A stretch of DNA of 64,000 nt from JACCTH01 sp050741915 (GCA_050741915.1 JBOGEX010000110.1:65586-129585), one strand, 5' to 3'; shown: positions 26,066 to 35,286, counted from the stretch's first letter. Notes: a model not told the origin generated them from the sequence alone. Program-made: numbers and translations.

Positions 26066-26324
26066 TTGACACTGGACGATTGGAGTTGAGGGGTACAGGC
26101 TGGCCTGGGAAAACGGAGACGCCGATGCCGCAGCCGCCTTGTTCACGAACGACGCCACGTACCGGTCGAACATCTGGACAACGATGAAATCGGAAGCGGT
26201 GGAGATAACCCTGCCGAGATGCCTGCTCTTGGACTCCGATGACAACCGGCTTTGCCGCGGCCTCCGAGAGTATTGGCACCTGACGCCGGGCAACCACGAG
26301 CCGCCCGCTGAGTGGGGACGCTGA
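26066..26324 (+). pseudogene. SnoaL-like (NTF2-fold) gene relic with frameshift and internal deletion
   Basis: A ribosome site (GAAAGGAG) precedes TTG 26066, which reads MTLDDW and then hits a stop. With a one-base shift near 26084 the frame continues VEGYRLAWENGDADAAAALF and TNDATYRSNIW, a typical SnoaL-like N-terminal half. It then jumps, in frame, to the C-terminal pattern of the same family (VEITLPRCLLLDSDDNRLCR, then LREYWHLTPG and PPAEWGR). About 40 middle residues of the ~120-residue fold are missing near 26175. Both lesions together make a functional product very unlikely. Confidence 0.65.
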
Positions 26325-26362
26325 CGGGCGACTCTTTGGTGAACCGAGTCTCTCCAGGATTG

Positions 26363-26551
26363 CTACTTCGCGGGCGAGGGACGATTGCGGACGAAAAAGC
26401 CTGACCATCGTGTCCGGGTCTGGGGCCGCTCGGTGCGAGCATCCTGAGCTTCTCGGGCCCGCCGGGCCTCTTTGACAAGCATCATCTGCTTTAGCTGTCG
26501 CTCCCGCTCCCCCCTCAGCGCGGCGACGTAGTCTGGGTGGTAAAGGTTCAT
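26363..26551 (-). CDS. small basic hypothetical protein, 62 residues
   Basis: The ATG at 26551 has a good ribosome site (GAAGGAGCAAGT), preferred over the longer frame from 26584. The product begins MNLYHPDYVAALRGERERQL and continues as a highly charged helix (many Arg, Glu, Lys) with a basic, Pro-containing tail. Short proteins with an N-terminal LYHPDY-like start recur in actinobacteria; no function is known to me. It lies 120 bases downstream of the LuxR-type gene end and may be separately transcribed. Confidence 0.55.
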   Translation of the reverse strand: MNLYHPDYVAALRGERERQLKQMMLVKEARRAREAQDARTERPQTRTRWSGFFVRNRPSPAK

Positions 26552-26670
26552 ACTTGCTCCTTCGGTCGTGTCCTTCGATGACATGGCGAAGGTATGGCAA
26601 AAACCCTGGGCCCGAATCGGTGCCTAATGCCTAAAAAAGCGGGATCGGCCTGCCTATGTCTGGCGACCAG

Positions 26671-29237
26671 CTACCTATCGATCAGCCCGGCCTCACGGGC
26701 CGCGGCCACCGCCGCGGCCCGGGATCCGGCCCGCAGTTTTCCCAGAATTGCCGAGACGTGGTGGTCGACCGTGCGACTCGAGAGGAACAAGCGATCAGCG
26801 ATCTCACCGTTCGTCATGTTCTCGGCTAGATGTTGCAGGACTTCCAATTGGCGCGAGGTCACGCCGAAGCGATTCGCCCGGGTAGCACGATTTGGGCGGC
26901 GGGGTACACCTGCCACCCCGGCTTTGGCCAACTCCGAACGCAACCGGGAGCTCAGTGGAGCCGCAGCGAGGTCGTCGAAGATGGAGAGGGCCTCGATCTT
27001 GGCGTCAGTCGATCCGAAGCTGAGCATCACTGCTCGGTCGTATGGAATCTCCCGTTGTTCCCAGAATGAAGCGGCCTTTTCCCATTCGCCTCCGCCAGCC
27101 AGGCGATATGGCTCAGCGACCGAGTCTGGAATTCGATCGACCTGGCCGATCAAATGAAGGTAAAAAGCCAGCTCACCTGCCAGCCACGGCGATTCCCGAG
27201 CGAGACACGCCGCCAGAACCTCGCGCAGCCGGGGGAAGATCGCTTGGTCGACGCTGCCCCCGACCCAGACATATTCAGCCAACGCCGCACTTGAGGGTCC
27301 CAACCGCTGGACCTCATCCGTCAAGACCGCTTGCTCCCAGCCTCGGAAGAGGTTGGCCTTGGCTTCTGGCTCCCCGCGGCGCGCTTGGAGCCGCCCGAGC
27401 AGTGTGCTGACCACGACATTGGCCGTACCCAATTCTGAGAGGTTGTCGAGAACGAAGCGGGCCTTCGTCTCGGCATCCGTCCAGTCCCCACGCAGTTCGT
27501 CGATCAGGGCCATCTCCGCCGTTGTATAGGCCTCGAAGGCGAGCATCTCCCGGCTACTAGCCATTTCGTGTGCTCGGGCCACCCAGAGCTCGGCCGTCGG
27601 AAGATCGCGAAAGTAGATCGCCGACCATCCGATGTTGACCCCCGCCCGGATTTGCTCATGGGAAAGACCGAGGTCGGAAGCCATGGCAAAACTCTCCTCG
27701 ACCTCTTCCAGTCCATCCGGGTATCCGGCGACCATCTTGACCGTGCCGATGTTGTTGAGGGCATGGGCTCGAACCTGGCTCGGGCCGCCGCCCGCCACTT
27801 CCATGGCTTTAGCCCCGTAGGTGAGAGTCCGCTCCATGTCGGAGGCGAGCATCGCCAGTTGGGAAATGGCCGAGTAGGCGGTGGCGAGGCTTTCGCCGCC
27901 GGTCGGCTCGAGAACCTCGGCTGCCTGATTGGCGTATTCAACGGCCGTGGCTCGGCGGTTGTGGACCCAGGCGATGCGACTGCCAATGAGAAGGGTATTC
28001 CCAAGCTTCGAGGGATCGCCCAACCTCCTCCGCAACGCGATCCCCGAATCGATGATCTCGTGGGCGCGCTCGAGCTCGGTGACCAAATACTCCTCCCAAG
28101 CCCAGAGGTCGTAGTGGTCGGCTGTCCCCTCGTCATCCAGCCGATCCAGATATGGCTCAAGGGTCCGCAGGTGGGCCACGGCTTCGCTGTGGCTCTCGAG
28201 GTCGGCTGCCCGCCGAGCCGCGAGCGGCGCCAGGCGAACCAGCGCTTCGACGTCACCGCCGATGCGGGCGTGGTGGGCGGCCCTGGCCACGTCATAGCCC
28301 AATCCCTCGATGGCCCGCAAGACCTCGAGGTTGAGCTCACGCCTCCGAATGACAGGGAGTTCGGCCTCGACGGAGCGACGAGCGAGCTCGTGTCGGAAGG
28401 CGAGGGTGCCCTCTTTGACCTCGATGACGCCAGCCGCTTCGCTCTCGACCGTCGCATCCTGAGACGGCCCCAGGATTGTCTCCACCATCTCGATCTCAGC
28501 CCGGCTCGGTATCACCGCCACCAGACTGACGAGGGACCGTGCCGCCGGCGAGAGCCGGGCGACTCGGGCCATCACCGCGTCTCGGACCGAGACCGGGATT
28601 CCACTATGACCCCCGGCCAGAAGCTCGGTCAGGAAGAAAGGGTTGCCCTCCGAAATCTCCCACAACTCGTCGGACGATTCGCTGGTCATCGTCGAGACTG
28701 CCGCACGAGACAGCGGCCAGAGGGCGATTCGCTCCAACGCCGGACCGCGACGTCGGCCAGGGCCACTCGCAATGGCCGATCGCCCGGGACCTCGCGGTCG
28801 CGATAGGTGAGGACCAAGAGCGCATGTGTGCGCTCGATTCGTCTGCTGAGAAACTTGATCAGGTCGAGCGTTGCTTCGTCGGCCCAGTGAATGTCCTCGA
28901 TCACCACCACGGTCGGTCGCATCGATCGCGACATCATCTCGAGCACGTGCGCGAAGACCTCGTAGCGATCAGGACCCCGTAAGACTTCGCCCAAAGCGGG
29001 CTCGCCGATCGACATGTCCCAGACCGGACCCAGAGGTCGAGGAGTCAGCAGGTCGTCGCATCCGCCCCAGAGGACGTGGGCGTCGTTCGTGTGTAAATCG
29101 GTGAAAGCGCGGACCACCGAGGTCTTGCCGATGCCCGCTTCGCCGCGGACGAGCACCGCCCGCCCCTGACCATTGCGGGCCGCGGAGACGAGCGCCTCGA
29201 GACGGTCCAGCACGTTGTCTCGTTCAAGTAGCTGCAA
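26671..29237 (-). pseudogene. ATPase-LuxR (LAL-type) regulator split by a frameshift
   Basis: Two frames make one protein of ~850 residues. From TTG 29237 the first frame gives the ATPase part: LLERDNVLDRLEALV, Walker A RGEAGIGKTSVVRAF, Walker B VVVIEDIHWADEATLDLIKF, and TYRDREVPGDRPLRVALADV. Near 28750 reading must shift by one base, because the family pattern continues in the next frame as PALERIALWPLSRAAV, then EGNPFFLTELL and TPR-like helices. It ends with a LuxR HTH (VTSRQLEVLQHLAENMT, RTVDHHVSAILGKL). A single lost base in GTCGCGGTC would explain it. It is either a recent pseudogene or a sequencing indel. A TACCAT box lies 9 bases before the TTG. Confidence 0.8.
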
Positions 29238-29305
29238 GGGACTCGGATGGTATCGAGGCGGCTTTCACCGACCTCTCGGTCCAGAACGAATTATGTGGGC
29301 TGGAA

Positions 29306-29338
29306 CCGTCGTACAACGACGGATAAAACCCAGGGTTT
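29306..29338 (+). repeat. paired palindromic element (copy 2)
   Basis: CCGTCGT-ACA-ACGACGG-ATA-AAACCCAGGGTTT matches copy 1 at 3884 at all but a few loop bases and runs into a T tract. It lies between the hydrolase-fold gene and the LuxR gene, both on the minus strand, so the T tract is on the wrong side for terminating the former. Confidence 0.6.
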
Positions 29339-29342
29339 TTCT

Positions 29343-30725
29343 TTAACCAATGATCTCGAGGCTGACCTCGGGGAAAGGGTTGCGTTCGATAGCTGCGGCG
29401 CCGGCGTCGAGAAGGGTGTGGTCGAAGAAACCAGCCAGAAAGCGATCGATGATGGGGACTATGCGCTCGGCGGGGATCGGGCCCTTCATGCCCAGGCGTT
29501 CCGCCACCGGGGAGAAGAGTGGAGCCATGACGAAGTCGTTGGACTCGGTCCCGGCGATTCCGATCCAGTAGGCCGTCCCTTCGCTTCGTTCCGCCAGCCC
29601 GCGCAGGCGTCCGTCATTGGCAGTTCCGACTGCTTCCTCCGAACGCATGAACATCATCGGCAACGACGTCGGCTCCGCTGCCACCCGGTCGGGAAGCGGG
29701 CCCACCCACGGGTTGAAGCCTGCCGCCCCCCGGCAGCGGGGATCGGTGACACACAGCCAGACCGCCACGCCGCCTCCGGCGCCGCGACCAAACGCTCCCA
29801 CCCTCCCGACATCAGCATGAGAGGCGAGCTCGCCAAAAGGCCCCGCCGCGAGAGCGAGGGCGTCGAGAATTCCCACCAGGTCGTCTTTCATCACCTCCTC
29901 CAGGTCCCGGCCCCGCTCGAGACGGGCCACGTCGTCGAGATCGGAGGCGAGGGCGCTGGGATCGAATTCGACCACCGATCCGTCAGGAAAGCGGGAGACG
30001 AGGGCCAGGTGGGCGTGATCGGGAGCAATGACGAAATAGCCGCGGCTCGCCAGCGCCTCCAACTGGTTCAACGCCACCGTTCGAAAGTCGGCGTAATCGT
30101 GGGAGTAGAGAATCACCGGAAAGGAGCCAGGAAGCGGGTTGGCAAGCGGCCGGGCATTGCCGAGCGAGTAGACCGTGTGGGAGAGAAAAAACCCGGGAAA
30201 GCCGAGTCTCCGCGAGAGCCGCGGTCCGATCAAGTCGAGATCGGGAGTCCACGGTGCTGGCGCCCGGCCGTCCGTTAGGGCGGGGTACCACACCTGCACC
30301 GCCAGACGTCGCGGATGTGTGCCGGGCTCGGGGCCGTAGGGATCGTCCCTCTCCGGAAATGAGAGCTCGATTGTCGCCGTGCCGACTGCCAAGTCACCGG
30401 TCGGAGTCGGGAGCCGCGGCACGGGCAACGATGCCGGAAGGAGACACATCATCCCGACCCCGATCAAGCCGAGGGCTGGTCGAGAGACCCGGCGCCACCA
30501 TGGCAGCCTCCGCTCCATCGACAGAAGGTCGCCCAAGCCGAGGGCGAGAGCGACGATATAAAGCGGAACGAGCTGCCAGCGGAAGCCTTCGAGAAGAAGC
30601 TGGGCGGTGACGGTGCCGAGCGAACCCACCAATACCAATCCTCGCCGGGAACGAACTCCGAAGATCGCCGGCCAAGCCACCGCTGCCGCGCAAAAGCCGG
30701 CCAGCACCAGTTCGAGAGGTCTCAC
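29343..30725 (-). CDS. membrane-anchored PAF-acetylhydrolase-like alpha/beta hydrolase lacking the nucleophile serine
   Basis: The 460-residue protein opens with about four membrane helices (residues 1-110). A PAF-AH/dienelactone-hydrolase-like domain follows: RRLAVQVWYPA, FPVILYSHDYADFRT, ASRGYFVIAPDHAH, and a C-terminal catalytic-type region. The nucleophile elbow, normally G-H-S-x-G, reads VGAFGRGAGGG, so the serine is Gly. By family knowledge this should abolish ester hydrolysis. It could be a binding protein or use another residue. The GTG start is used; it follows the transporter ATPase gene by 49 bases on the same strand. Confidence 0.75.
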   Translation of the reverse strand: MRPLELVLAGFCAAAVAWPAIFGVRSRRGLVLVGSLGTVTAQLLLEGFRWQLVPLYIVALALGLGDLLSMERRLPWWRRVSRPALGLIGVGMMCLLPASLPVPRLPTPTGDLAVGTATIELSFPERDDPYGPEPGTHPRRLAVQVWYPALTDGRAPAPWTPDLDLIGPRLSRRLGFPGFFLSHTVYSLGNARPLANPLPGSFPVILYSHDYADFRTVALNQLEALASRGYFVIAPDHAHLALVSRFPDGSVVEFDPSALASDLDDVARLERGRDLEEVMKDDLVGILDALALAAGPFGELASHADVGRVGAFGRGAGGGVAVWLCVTDPRCRGAAGFNPWVGPLPDRVAAEPTSLPMMFMRSEEAVGTANDGRLRGLAERSEGTAYWIGIAGTESNDFVMAPLFSPVAERLGMKGPIPAERIVPIIDRFLAGFFDHTLLDAGAAAIERNPFPEVSLEIIG

Positions 30726-30774
30726 CGGCCAAAGATCTTGGCAGGCGTCCTCCTAACGAAAAATCTGAGCCTTC

Positions 30775-31518
30775 CTAGAGCTTCTGCACGGACTGTGGAT
30801 CGAAGCCAAACGGCAGCTCCAACCGATGCTCTCGAAGGAGCTTGCGATCGGAGAGAATTGCCGGTGTCGGCCCGTCGGCGACGATCCGTCCGCCGTCCAT
30901 GATGACCGCCCGCGGACAAAGCTCGAGGACGAAGGGCAGGTCGTGGCTGACAACGAGCTGGGTAGTGGGGAGCGAAGACAAAAGGGCCACCAACTCTCGC
31001 CGCCCAGCCGGATCGAGATTGGAGGTTGGTTCGTCGAGGACGAGGAGTTCGGAGTCGGAGGCGAGCACCGTGGCTATTGCCACCTTCCGCCGCTCGCCTC
31101 CCGAAAGGTGATGAGGGGCGCGATCGGCGAGATGCCACTCCCCGACTGAATGGAGAGCGTTCTTCGCCCTCTCTTCGACTTCGTCGCCTGAGAACCCGAA
31201 GTTGGTCGGCCCGAACGCAACGTCATCGAAGACAGTCGGCATGAACAGTTGATCGTCGGGATCCTGAAAAACGAGACCAACCCGGCGCCTGATCTCACGG
31301 AGGGTTCCGTCCGTCAGAACCAACTCCCCCAGGCTGATGGTTCCGCTCGCTGCTCGCAGGATCCCATTGAGATGAAGCACGAAGGTGGTCTTGCCGGCGC
31401 CGTTCGGTCCCAACATCCCCACCCTCTCGCCAGCCTCGATGGCCATAGTCACCTCTCGCAGTACCTCGGTGCCGTCCGGGTAGGAGAAGGAGAGATCGGA
31501 GACGTCGAGCCGGGTCAA
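30775..31518 (-). CDS. nickel/cobalt ECF transporter ATP-binding subunit (CbiO/NikO-like)
   Basis: From TTG 31518, which overlaps the previous stop as TTGA, the product has 247 residues. It carries Walker A LGPNGAGKTTFVLHLNG, the Q-loop VFQDPDDQLFMPTVFDDVAFG typical of energy-coupling-factor ATPases, signature HLSGGERRKVAIA and Walker B LLVLDEPTSNLDP. It powers the CbiM/CbiQ membrane units. The metal is probably nickel, judging by the Nur-box-like operator upstream of the operon. Confidence 0.9.
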   Translation of the reverse strand: MTRLDVSDLSFSYPDGTEVLREVTMAIEAGERVGMLGPNGAGKTTFVLHLNGILRAASGTISLGELVLTDGTLREIRRRVGLVFQDPDDQLFMPTVFDDVAFGPTNFGFSGDEVEERAKNALHSVGEWHLADRAPHHLSGGERRKVAIATVLASDSELLVLDEPTSNLDPAGRRELVALLSSLPTTQLVVSHDLPFVLELCPRAVIMDGGRIVADGPTPAILSDRKLLREHRLELPFGFDPQSVQKL

Positions 31519-32276
31519 AGAACGCGGGCAGTCAACATGATGGCGCCGGCCACGATGCCAGGCACGAGACCGGTCAGCCATCGGGAAACGGGAATGGTCT
31601 CTCGAGCTGCCGTGCGCCAATTGCCGTCGTAACCCCTCGCCAGCATGGCCTGGTAGACGCGTTCACCGCGTTCGTAGGACCGGATGAAGAGAGCTCCGGC
31701 CGAGACGGCCACGGGCTTCCAGTCGAATACCGAACGGGGCTCATAGCCTCTGGCGGCCATGGCGGTCCGGGTACGACGGAATTCCGCAGCGACCACCTCG
31801 AGGTAGCGGATCATGAACGAGGCGATGGCCACCAGCACCGCCGGGACTCGCAACCGCGAGAGTCCCGCCAGGATGTCGGACACCTCCGTCGTGGCCGCCA
31901 GCAAAACAGAAGCGCCGGCCCCCAGCGTCGCCTTGGCGAGGAGATTCCAGGCGCCGAGCAGACCGGCCGCCGACACTGTCAGCGGGCCTAGCTCGACTCG
32001 AGGTCCTGCCCCAACGAATGGGAGTAGCAAGGCAAAGGCAACGAAGGGCAGATCGATGGCGAGGCGGGTCAGGAAGAAACGAGCCGGCACCTCGGACAGG
32101 ATCAGCACCGCCATCAGGATCACTGTGAACGCGCTAAATGCCCACACCGCCTGTGGTGGAGTGGAGACAACCGCCAGTACGAATGCCAGCAGTCCGACGA
32201 GCTTTACTGCAGCTGGCAGGCGGTGGATTGAGCTGTGCCCGTGGAAATGAAGGGCGTGAGCGTGGCCGCCGCTCAC
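31515..32276 (-). CDS. nickel/cobalt ECF transporter transmembrane subunit (CbiQ/NikQ-like)
   Basis: The 253-residue membrane protein begins with a His-rich stretch (HAHALHFHGHSSIHRLP). It shows the CbiQ coupling motifs TRTAMAARGYEPR and ERVYQAMLARGYDG, the two short A-R-G segments that dock on the ATPase. The GTG start overlaps the preceding gene's stop as GTGA. It transmits ATP-driven movement to the substrate-binding CbiM unit. Confidence 0.9.
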   Translation of the reverse strand: MSGGHAHALHFHGHSSIHRLPAAVKLVGLLAFVLAVVSTPPQAVWAFSAFTVILMAVLILSEVPARFFLTRLAIDLPFVAFALLLPFVGAGPRVELGPLTVSAAGLLGAWNLLAKATLGAGASVLLAATTEVSDILAGLSRLRVPAVLVAIASFMIRYLEVVAAEFRRTRTAMAARGYEPRSVFDWKPVAVSAGALFIRSYERGERVYQAMLARGYDGNWRTAARETIPVSRWLTGLVPGIVAGAIMLTARVL

Positions 32277-33244
32277 GCTGATCGACGTCGACGCAAGAGC
32301 GTTGCCAGAATCAATCCCACGACAAAGGTTGCCGCAACTCCAATGGCCCCGGCGAGGATGGTGCCGGTTCGTTCGCTCTCGATCCCGCTCACGCCATAGT
32401 CAGCCAGCGGTCCGCCTACCGTGTGATCCTGGGCCGAATCGATGATCCCGGTATCGATCGCCACTCGCTCTAGCCCGTCGGGATCGCCGGACGCGATCGG
32501 GGCAACCACGAACACGAGGGCCAGAGCCACGATTAGCCCACCGACGATGAAGGTGATGATGCTGCCCCGGCTCGGAGCAGTATCGGCTCGCTGCAGATTG
32601 AGATCGGACACCCCTTTAACCAAATCCGGACGCACTGCGAGCACTGCTCCAACCGCCAATGCCGTGATGATTCCCTCACCGATGCCGATCAGGGCGTGCA
32701 CTCCCACCATCGCCTGAAAGACGGTCTGCAATGGTGCGCCCCCTTCGCCACCGATCGCATACTCGAGGACGAAGCCCAGCGACGACGCCACCACCGAGAT
32801 ACCCGCCGCGATCATCGAGACGATCATCACCGTCGGCGCTCCCTTGGGCAGAGCCTTCATCAAGCCCCGAAAGACACCCCACCCCACGAGCGCGGTCACT
32901 AGAGCCATGTTGAGGACGTTCAGACTGAGAGCTATCACCCCTCCGTCGGCAAACATCAACGCCTGCACGACCACCACCACAGTTACGGCCAGCGCTCCCA
33001 ACCAGGGGCCAAGGAGGAGCGCGGCCAGCGCCCCCCCGAGGAGGTGGCCGCTGGTGCCGGCTGCCACCGGAAAGTTGAGCATCTGCACCGCAAAGATGAA
33101 GGCGGCGGTGAGACCGGCGAACGGGATCTGGCGCTCGGCCAGGTCCTGACCGGTCCGGCGTAAAGAAGCACCCAACCCGCCCACCGCGACCACTCCAGCC
33201 CCGGTCGCCGTGGCCACATTGATAAAACCGTCCGGAATATGCAT
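32273..33244 (-). CDS. nickel/cobalt ECF transporter substrate-binding subunit with CbiN-like C terminus (CbiM/NikMN-like)
   Basis: From ATG 33244 (ribosome site GGGAGAAA) the product has 323 residues and begins MHIPDGFIN, so His2 can take part in the N-terminal metal site known for CbiM/NikM. Membrane segments with FPVAAGTSGHLLGG and VHALIGIGEGIITAL are classical CbiM motifs. After residue ~215 the protein continues with two more helices around an extracytoplasmic loop (DGLERVAIDTGI, then PLADYGV), the pattern of the fused CbiN/PDGLE part. It is the first gene of the M-Q-O operon. Confidence 0.92.
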   Translation of the reverse strand: MHIPDGFINVATATGAGVVAVGGLGASLRRTGQDLAERQIPFAGLTAAFIFAVQMLNFPVAAGTSGHLLGGALAALLLGPWLGALAVTVVVVVQALMFADGGVIALSLNVLNMALVTALVGWGVFRGLMKALPKGAPTVMIVSMIAAGISVVASSLGFVLEYAIGGEGGAPLQTVFQAMVGVHALIGIGEGIITALAVGAVLAVRPDLVKGVSDLNLQRADTAPSRGSIITFIVGGLIVALALVFVVAPIASGDPDGLERVAIDTGIIDSAQDHTVGGPLADYGVSGIESERTGTILAGAIGVAATFVVGLILATLLRRRRSA

Positions 33245-33267
33245 GAGTGTTTCTCCCGTCCGCCTTA

Positions 33268-33289
33268 TTGCAAGCTGATTGCAATTATA
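33268..33289 (-). promoter_or_regulatory. Nur-box-like operator overlapping a TATAAT promoter before cbiM
   Basis: On the minus strand a perfect TATAAT (33289-33284) overlaps by one base TTGCAATCAGCTTGCAA (33284-33268). The latter fits the Streptomyces nickel regulator Nur consensus tGCaa-N5-ttGCA exactly. It lies in the 55-base gap between the Fur-family gene and cbiM, directly downstream of the -10, where a bound repressor would block transcription. Confidence 0.75.
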
Positions 33290-33299
33290 GCCGAGACGA

Positions 33300-33746
33300 C
33301 TAGCCGGCACAGTCGAGGCAGCGGCCGACGAGGGCGAAATGCACCGACCTCATGGCGAAATCATGTTCCTGGGCGAGTTCGGACATCGCCTCTACGACCG
33401 CCGCCATCTCCACGTCGACCGTACGACCGCAACCCTCACAGACCAGGTGATGATGAGCGAGGTGATCGCGGATCGGGTCGTCGCTGAGATGGACCACTCC
33501 GGGACCGTGGCCAAGATGAATGTGGTGGAGAAGACCCTGTTCCTCGAGGGCGTCGATGCTGCGATAGATGGTCGAGGCGACGACGTTTCCTCCGACCCGC
33601 TGATTGACCCGCTCCAGCAAGGCGGAAGCGGTGAGGTGGTCGAGGTGAGACTCGGCCAACACCTCGCAGACTGCCCGCCGGGCTTTGGTTATCCGCAAGC
33701 CCGATCGCCGCAGAGCCCCGATCAGTTCCTCGGCTTCAACGTGCAC
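33300..33746 (-). CDS. Fur-family metalloregulator, probably nickel-responsive (Nur-like)
   Basis: The 148-residue protein has a Fur winged helix (GLRITKARRAVCEVLAES, then STIYRSIDALEEQGLLHHI) and a dimerisation domain. The metal ligands are HLAHHHLVCEGCGRTVDVE with a C-terminal CLDC: two CXXC pairs for structural zinc plus a histidine cluster. Fur, Zur and Nur cannot be told apart by motifs alone. The Nur box directly downstream and the neighbouring CbiMQO genes point to nickel. The GTG start is 16 bases after trpD on the same strand. Confidence 0.88.
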   Translation of the reverse strand: MHVEAEELIGALRRSGLRITKARRAVCEVLAESHLDHLTASALLERVNQRVGGNVVASTIYRSIDALEEQGLLHHIHLGHGPGVVHLSDDPIRDHLAHHHLVCEGCGRTVDVEMAAVVEAMSELAQEHDFAMRSVHFALVGRCLDCAG

Positions 33747-33762
33747 CGAGCCAGGTTAAGGG

Positions 33763-34794
33763 CTAACCCCTGGCAAGCTGCTGGCTGCGCTCCACCGTCC
33801 TCTCGAGCACCTCGCGGGCAGCACCGGAATCGATCGAGCGCCGGGCGAGGTCGACCGCCTCGACGAAACCGGCGGCGAGCTCACCGGCCACCAGCGCTGG
33901 GGCGGCATTCACCAAAACTGCGTCCCGGCGAGGCCCTTCCTCTCCCTCGAGCACCGTACGAAGGATCGCCACGTTCTCACCGACATCGCCCCCGGCAAGC
34001 TGGTCGATACTGACCCTCCCCACCCCGAAGTCCTCCGGAGTGAACTCGGCCTGCGTCAGCTCTCCATCCTTCCACCGATGAATCAGGGTCGGCCCGGTGG
34101 GAACGATCTCGTCGATCCCTCCCTCGCCGCAGAACACGAACGAGTAGATCGAGCCCAGCCTCGCCAGCACGCCGATCATCCTCTCGGCCATCACCGGATC
34201 CGACACACCCACCGCCTGACGGCGAGCACCGGCGGGGTTGGCCAACGGTCCCAGGAAGTTGAAGACGGTGCGGATGCCGAGCTCGCGTCGGACCGGCCCC
34301 GCGTGTCGAAACGATGGGTGGTAGAGCGGGGCGTAGAAGAACGCAAAACCGATCTCGTGGAGAAGAGCCAGATTGGCTTCCACCGGGAGATCGACAATGA
34401 CTCCCAAACCCTCGAGAACATCAGCCGATCCACAGCGAGAGGACACCGAACGATTGCCGTGCTTGGCAACTCGAGCGCCGGCTCCAGCGGCGACAAAAGC
34501 GGCGGTGGTGGAGATGTTGAAAGTCCCCGCACGGTCGCCCCCGGTCCCGACCAAGTCGACCAAACGATCTCGTTCGAAGTTGCCTTCGACCGGTACCGCC
34601 GCCGCCCGAATGGCCTCGGTCATGCCGGTCATCTCGTCTGTTGTCTCCCCCTTCATCCGCCAGGCGACGATCAGCGCGGCAATCTGGGCAGGCGTCGCCT
34701 CGCCGTTCATCACCGCCTCCATGGCCCGGCGAGCCTCCTCACGAGTGAGGTCAACGCGAGAGCTGAGGCGAGCGAGTGTGACGGGCCAGTCCAA
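33763..34794 (-). CDS. trpD: anthranilate phosphoribosyltransferase
   Basis: The 343-residue enzyme shows the PRPP site VGTGGDRAGTFNISTTAAFV, the KHGNRSVSSRCGSADVLEGLG motif, and FLGPLANPAGARRQAVGV. It joins anthranilate and phosphoribosyl pyrophosphate in tryptophan synthesis. Full length from TTG 34794. No other trp gene is nearby, so it stands outside a trp operon, next to the metal regulator. Confidence 0.96.
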   Translation of the reverse strand: MDWPVTLARLSSRVDLTREEARRAMEAVMNGEATPAQIAALIVAWRMKGETTDEMTGMTEAIRAAAVPVEGNFERDRLVDLVGTGGDRAGTFNISTTAAFVAAGAGARVAKHGNRSVSSRCGSADVLEGLGVIVDLPVEANLALLHEIGFAFFYAPLYHPSFRHAGPVRRELGIRTVFNFLGPLANPAGARRQAVGVSDPVMAERMIGVLARLGSIYSFVFCGEGGIDEIVPTGPTLIHRWKDGELTQAEFTPEDFGVGRVSIDQLAGGDVGENVAILRTVLEGEEGPRRDAVLVNAAPALVAGELAAGFVEAVDLARRSIDSGAAREVLERTVERSQQLARG

Positions 34795-34854
34795 CGGGCG
34801 GCGAGTGTATCCGCGAACCAGCCTTGCTCCCCCGGTAGAATTTCAGTCATCGCG

Positions 34855-35286
34855 ATGCTGTTTTTCACCTACGGCGGAATGATGAACCCCGAACAACTGA
34901 CCAAGTTCGCACCCAAGGCGAGCTTCCAATTCATCGCCCATCTCCCCGAGACCCGGCTGACATTTCCCAACCCTGACGGCCGCCCTTCTATCGAGCCGGC
35001 CCCTGGCAACACGGTCTGGGGAGCGGTGTTCAAGGTTTCCTCATCCGAGCTGAAGGCGATCAGCGCTCACGAGGAATCCCGCGGGCGCCGGCTCCAAAAG
35101 GACATCAGGGCCGTCGACCGATCCGGCAACAAATACCCAGTGGCCGTGTTCGCCGCCCCGGACAACACCGAGCGCCACCCTCCCTCGAAGGAGTACATGG
35201 AGAAGGTGGTCTCCGGGGCCCGCCACTGGCAGCTCCCGACGGGCTGGGTGGCGGGCCTGGAGGACCTAGCCGAAGACGACCTTTAA
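34855..35286 (+). CDS. gamma-glutamylcyclotransferase (AIG2)-like family protein
   Basis: From ATG 34855 the product has 143 residues. FFTYGGMMNPEQLTKFAP corresponds to the N-terminal substrate-binding loop (YGxxxxxxxL), GNTVWGAVFKVSSSELKAISAHEE to the core with a Glu in the usual catalytic place, and YPVAVFAAP to the last strand. It may cleave a gamma-glutamyl amide; the substrate is unknown. A TAGAAT box at 34836 suggests a very short leader. The long in-frame extension upstream is antisense to trpD and rejected. Confidence 0.75.
   Translation: MLFFTYGGMMNPEQLTKFAPKASFQFIAHLPETRLTFPNPDGRPSIEPAPGNTVWGAVFKVSSSELKAISAHEESRGRRLQKDIRAVDRSGNKYPVAVFAAPDNTERHPPSKEYMEKVVSGARHWQLPTGWVAGLEDLAEDDL

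Noticed and set aside
34078..34854. Long in-frame extension before the AIG2-like protein
   Set aside because: It runs antisense to trpD, has unusual composition, and the family begins at ATG 34855.
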